The notes under the pieces: model-generated | Databases searched by the model: none | What the model was told of the DNA's origin: nothing | The model's input: only the letters and a program-made list of their open reading frames with translations | Shown: positions 43,568 to 46,780 of the stretch, in pieces | Layout: every line of letters starts with the position of its first letter | Numbering within the stretch: position 1 is the stretch's first letter | Assembly (NCBI GenBank): GCA_028692715.1 | Contig: JAQUWU010000039.1 | Location: 1-46,780, forward strand | DNA length: 46,780 nt | Direction: 5' to 3' | Source: Paludibacter sp. | GTDB taxonomy: Bacteria; Bacteroidota; Bacteroidia; Bacteroidales; Paludibacteraceae | Made by a program: the position numbers and the translations under genes

Positions 43568-44893
43568 ATGAACATCTCAATCGTTGGAACCGGTTATGTA
43601 GGACTTGTATCGGGTGCATGTTTAGCCGAAACAGGTGCAATTGTAAATTGCATTGATGTCAATCAAAGTAAAATTGATAATTTAAACAATGGAATCATGC
43701 CAATTTATGAACCTGGTTTAGAAGATATTGTGAAGAGAAATGTTTTAAAAGAACGGTTATTTTTTAAAACAAAATTAGCAGAAGTTGTAAATGATAGCGA
43801 TGCCATTTTTATTGCAGTTGGTACACCGCCCGATGAAGATGGAAGTGCCGATTTGAAATATGTTGTAGGTGTAGCCCGCGAAATTGGTCAGAATTTACTG
43901 AAATACACCGTTGTTGTTACAAAAAGTACAGTGCCGGTGGGTACAGCAAAAAAAGTAAAAGCGGCTATTCAGGATGAATTGGATAAACGTGGAGTAAAGG
44001 TTGAATTTGATGTGGCTTCAAACCCTGAATTTCTGAAAGAAGGTAATGCCGTTGATGACTTTTTAAAACCCGATAGAATTGTTGTAGGTGTGGAATCGGA
44101 AATGGCTGAAAAAGTGCTTAAAAGACTTTACAAACCATTTGTGTTGAATAATCACCCAATTATTATAATGGACATCACGTCGTCTGAAATGACAAAATAT
44201 GCCGCAAACTCGATGTTGGCAACAAAAATTAGTTTTATCAATGATATTGCTAATCTGTGTGAGATTGTTGGTGCCGATATTAATTTGGTTCGTAAAGGAA
44301 TTGGTTCCGATTCACGTATTGGACATAAATTCCTTTATCCGGGAGTTGGATACGGTGGTTCATGTTTTCCAAAAGATGTACAGGCGTTGATTAAAACGGC
44401 TACGGAGTATGGTTACGATCTGAAAGTCCTGAGAGCTGTAGAAGAAGTAAATCAATATCAAAAGACAGTTTTGTTCAGTAAAATATATACACATTTTGAT
44501 GGAAATCTAAAAGATAAAACCATTGCTATTTGGGGCTTGTCCTTTAAACCCGAAACGGATGATATGCGTGAAGCTCCTTCATTGGTTTTGATTAAAAGTT
44601 TGCTGGCAAATGGTGCTGTTGTAAGTGTTTACGACCCAATTGCCATGGATGAAGCAAAGCACACATTGGGTGACAGCGTGAAATATTGTAATGATATGAA
44701 CGAAGCTTTAATCGGAGCAGATGCTTTGGCTGTAGTAACTGAATGGAGCGAATTCCGACTTCCAAACTTTAAAGTAATGGAAAGACTGATGAATAATAAA
44801 GTGTTGTTTGATGGAAGAAATATATTCGATCAGGAACAAATTAACGAATTCGGATTTAAATATTACAGTATCGGTCGAAAAGAATTGAATTGA
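43568..44893 (+). CDS. ugd: UDP-glucose 6-dehydrogenase
   Basis: Oxidises UDP-glucose to UDP-glucuronate with two NAD+, giving an acidic sugar for the exopolysaccharide. The 441-residue cytoplasmic enzyme has the NAD-binding GTGYVG (7-12), VGTPPDEDGSADL, TKSTVPVGT and SNPEFLKEG. The catalytic Cys266 is in GVGYGGSCFPKD, and the C-terminal UDP-binding domain has WGLSFKPETDDMREAPS. Length and all motifs are normal. Its place among glycosyltransferases suggests the polymer contains uronic acid. It is preceded by a 500-bp gap and followed by an inserted MITE-like element. Confidence 0.96.
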   Translation: MNISIVGTGYVGLVSGACLAETGAIVNCIDVNQSKIDNLNNGIMPIYEPGLEDIVKRNVLKERLFFKTKLAEVVNDSDAIFIAVGTPPDEDGSADLKYVVGVAREIGQNLLKYTVVVTKSTVPVGTAKKVKAAIQDELDKRGVKVEFDVASNPEFLKEGNAVDDFLKPDRIVVGVESEMAEKVLKRLYKPFVLNNHPIIIMDITSSEMTKYAANSMLATKISFINDIANLCEIVGADINLVRKGIGSDSRIGHKFLYPGVGYGGSCFPKDVQALIKTATEYGYDLKVLRAVEEVNQYQKTVLFSKIYTHFDGNLKDKTIAIWGLSFKPETDDMREAPSLVLIKSLLANGAVVSVYDPIAMDEAKHTLGDSVKYCNDMNEALIGADALAVVTEWSEFRLPNFKVMERLMNNKVLFDGRNIFDQEQINEFGFKYYSIGRKELN

Positions 44894-44902
44894 TATTCAA
44901 TA

Positions 44903-45315
44903 CTCAACTTTCGCAAGCATTTAACTTATTGATAAACATTAATATATCTAAATTTATATATTGATAATGAGCTGGTTATAAAATTCTATTTCATCGAATA
45001 AATATTGCATATAGTTTCTTGTGATCTTTCTACTATAAGTTAAAATACATTTTATCGTATACCGATGTCGTTCTTGAATGCGCGACCTCGGCTGGTGAAA
45101 CGAAAAACAAGTGAGGTAAGCGGTTAAAAATCGTCCTTGTTTGAGTTTCGACGTATTTCGTCGGAATGAGTTTGGACGATTTGAGCTTACCGAGCGTAAG
45201 TTTTTCGAGTGAAGCGGGCGTAGTCTTGACTTTTTTGCCTACTTTTTGCGTCAAGGCAAAAAGTAGGTCGGGGCTAGGGGTGGAAACCCCTATATGAGAA
45301 CTTGCGAAAGTTAAG
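44903..45315. mobile_element. MITE-like element with terminal inverted repeats and target duplication
   Basis: The ends CTCAACTTTCGCAAG (44903-44917) and CTTGCGAAAGTTAAG (45301-45315) are inverted repeats with one mismatch in 15. TCAATA flanks both sides (44897-44902 and 45316-45321) as a 6-bp target duplication. The 413-bp interior holds a large imperfect palindrome centred near 45155, a perfect 11-bp hairpin (45238-45248 with 45257-45267) and a TAGGGGT-GGAA-ACCCCTA hairpin (45275-45292). It encodes no transposase; a 73-codon minus-strand frame follows from the palindrome. Confidence 0.75.
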
Positions 45316-45424
45316 TCAATACTATAAGTTTACGCTCATAACTTTTTTAAGTTCTGAGTGTGAACTCTTTCAAAAGTCCGGAGTTCGTAATCAAGCCAAA
45401 TTATTCATTTAATATCTTAATACC

Positions 45425-46636
45425 ATGGAATTTATATACCTCTTATTACATATAATTGAATATGTCTTCATCTTTTATTTTGGTTTTGCAGCAGTATATG
45501 TGTTGATATTTGCGTTGGCAGGGAAACTAAAAAGCAGTAAAAGATATTCTCCAAATACGGTTTTAAACAGAGATGTTGCGGTACTGATTCCCGGCTATAA
45601 AGAAGATAATGTGATTTACGATGTGGCTTTAGATGCTTTAAATCAGGATTATCCAAAAGAACATTATGATGTTATAGTAATAGCAGATTCGTTTAAGCAG
45701 GAAACATTGGAAAAACTCAGAACATTACCAATTATTTTAATAGAAGTTTCTTTCGAAAAAAGCACAAAATCCAAAGCTCTTAATGTGGCCATGGAGCAAT
45801 TAAAACGCAAATATGATATTGCCTTGGTACTTGATGCTGATAATCTAATGGCAACGGATTTTATTACTAAAATAAATGCTGCATTTGCTGCCGGTTTTGA
45901 GGTTGTTCAGGGACACCGTGTGGCTAAAAATACGAACACTTCATTTGCTGTACTCGACGCAATCAGCGAAGAACTCAATAATCATATTTTCCGTAAAGGA
46001 CACAGAGCATTGGGCTTATCTTCGGCTCTGATAGGCTCGGGAATGGCTTTCGATTATAAAATGTTTAAAAGCCGAATGTTAAAAATAGAAGCTGTTGGTG
46101 GATTTGATAAGGAACTGGAACTTACATTGCTAAGAGATAAGAAAAAGATTGAATACTTGAATGAGGCTATCGTATTTGATGAGAAAACGCAGAAAGTTGA
46201 AGTGTTTGAAAATCAGCGAAAAAGGTGGCTTTCGGCTCAATTTGTTTATTTTGGTAGGTTTTTCTTCTCGGGTATATATCAACTGATTTTTAAAGGAAAT
46301 ATAGATTTTTTCGACAAAGTATATCAAATGATTTCGCCTCCACGGATTCTTCTGATAGGAATTACAGGAATAATAGCTTTGTTCTACTTTTTATTTCATC
46401 TTATTTTCTCAACCAATAACATAATGATAATTCCATTCAATTATTGGTTGTTGGTTTTTGAAATAGTGGTATTCGCCTTTTTATTAAGCATCCCTTCAAA
46501 ATTTCATAATAAACAAACCCTGAAAGCATTATTTACCATTCCAAAAGCCTTTTTCAGTATGTTTTTTTCCCTATTTAAATTAAAAGGTGCGAACAAGAAA
46601 TTTATTCATACCGAACATGGTAGTCCGGCAAAATAA
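45425..46636 (+). CDS. Membrane-bound family 2 glycosyltransferase
   Basis: A 403-residue enzyme with an N-terminal membrane helix (about 8-32), a GT-A domain and three C-terminal helices (about 312-390). Visible motifs are VLIPGYKEDN (53-62), the metal-binding LDADN (136-140), the ELELTLLRD segment in the acceptor-base position and QRKRW (264-268). The Q-x-x-R-W motif and flanking helices resemble processive synthases such as those for cellulose and hyaluronan. However, no PilZ domain or large extra helices are present, so a single-transfer enzyme is as likely. It probably adds a sugar of the exopolysaccharide repeat unit. It is separated from ugd by the MITE-like insertion. Confidence 0.88.
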   Translation: MEFIYLLLHIIEYVFIFYFGFAAVYVLIFALAGKLKSSKRYSPNTVLNRDVAVLIPGYKEDNVIYDVALDALNQDYPKEHYDVIVIADSFKQETLEKLRTLPIILIEVSFEKSTKSKALNVAMEQLKRKYDIALVLDADNLMATDFITKINAAFAAGFEVVQGHRVAKNTNTSFAVLDAISEELNNHIFRKGHRALGLSSALIGSGMAFDYKMFKSRMLKIEAVGGFDKELELTLLRDKKKIEYLNEAIVFDEKTQKVEVFENQRKRWLSAQFVYFGRFFFSGIYQLIFKGNIDFFDKVYQMISPPRILLIGITGIIALFYFLFHLIFSTNNIMIIPFNYWLLVFEIVVFAFLLSIPSKFHNKQTLKALFTIPKAFFSMFFSLFKLKGANKKFIHTEHGSPAK

Positions 46637-46697
46637 ATATTTATTATATTTCTCAAAAAAAAAGAATTACAAACTTCTCTCTATTCCCCCTCTTGCT

Positions 46698-46735
46698 CCC
46701 TCTCCTAATGGAGAGGGTTGGGGTGAGGTCAAGGT
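46698..46735. repeat. C/G-run hairpin repeat (second copy)
   Basis: CCCTCTCC and GGAGAGGG form a perfect 8-bp stem around TAAT (46698-46717), followed by TTGGGGTGAGGTCAAGG. It belongs to the same type as 25799-25820. Confidence 0.6.
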
Positions 46736-46758
46736 TAGGGGGTTTAAAAACAACTCAC

Positions 46759-46780
46759 ATGAAAATTGGCATAGAAGGAC
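46759..46780 (+). CDS. Start of a glycosyltransferase gene, probably GT4 (cut by window edge)
   Basis: Only MKIGIEG is visible. This opening is common for GT4-type glycosyltransferases of Bacteroidota polysaccharide loci (MKI-x-I-E-x-Q), and the context fits. The call rests on seven residues. Confidence 0.4.

Noticed and set aside
45033-45254. 73-codon minus-strand frame
   Set aside because: It lies inside the MITE-like element and follows from its large palindrome.

Overview
The window comes from a low-GC member of the phylum Bacteroidota. The evidence is a SusC/SusD pair, a hybrid two-component system (HTCS), Bacteroidota-type -7 elements (TATATTTG), surface-type lipoproteins and several C-terminal type IX secretion (T9SS) sorting tails. 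An anaerobic sulfatase-maturase points to an anaerobic or facultative habit, probably a polysaccharide degrader of the Bacteroidia. I cannot name the genus from this window. Region 1 (1-16.5 kb, minus strand) is a pectic galactan utilisation locus. Its order is SusC, SusD, SusE-like surface glycan-binding lipoprotein, GH53 endo-galactanase (lipoprotein), GH53 endo-galactanase (weak T9SS tail), GH2 beta-galactosidase. Upstream lie a secreted 276-residue protein of unknown function and an HTCS regulator. The order resembles the known Bacteroides galactan loci. The susC promoter and the promoter of the unknown protein share a 23/27-identical upstream block and the same -33/-7 arrangement, so the unknown protein probably belongs to the same regulon. 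Region 2 (16.5-27.5 kb) is a scar-rich, gene-poor stretch. It holds a decayed HU-like gene, an internally deleted IS1595-family element with clear terminal inverted repeats, an anaerobic sulfatase-maturase, a 1502-residue secreted CotH/lamin-tail/beta-helix protein, a truncated secretory gene start, one copy of a structured dispersed repeat, a 4Fe-4S protein whose Tat-type leader has decayed upstream of its present start, and an orphan OmpR-type regulator with a degenerate receiver. Region 3 (27.5-46.8 kb, plus strand) links a regulatory cascade to an exopolysaccharide locus. It starts with a T9SS beta-helix protein, followed by a single-domain response regulator, a receiver-histidine kinase, a sigma-54 enhancer-binding regulator, two tandem paralogous LruC/DUF4114-type calcium-binding lipoproteins, and another single-domain receiver. 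Then come a phospho-sugar transferase fused to a pseudo-receiver, a half-length TolC-like protein, a Wzc-like chain-length protein with a dead P-loop, an O-antigen-ligase-type membrane protein, UDP-glucose 6-dehydrogenase, a GT2 glycosyltransferase, and the first codons of what is probably a GT4 glycosyltransferase. A MITE-like element with a 15-bp terminal inverted repeat and a 6-bp target duplication sits between ugd and the GT2 gene. The most novel candidate system is this phosphorelay/sigma-54/LruC/exopolysaccharide block. It resembles in outline the RpoN-controlled PEP-CTERM/exopolysaccharide loci of Proteobacteria, but uses lipoproteins and T9SS cargo. That analogy is inference. No tRNA, rRNA or CRISPR array was seen.
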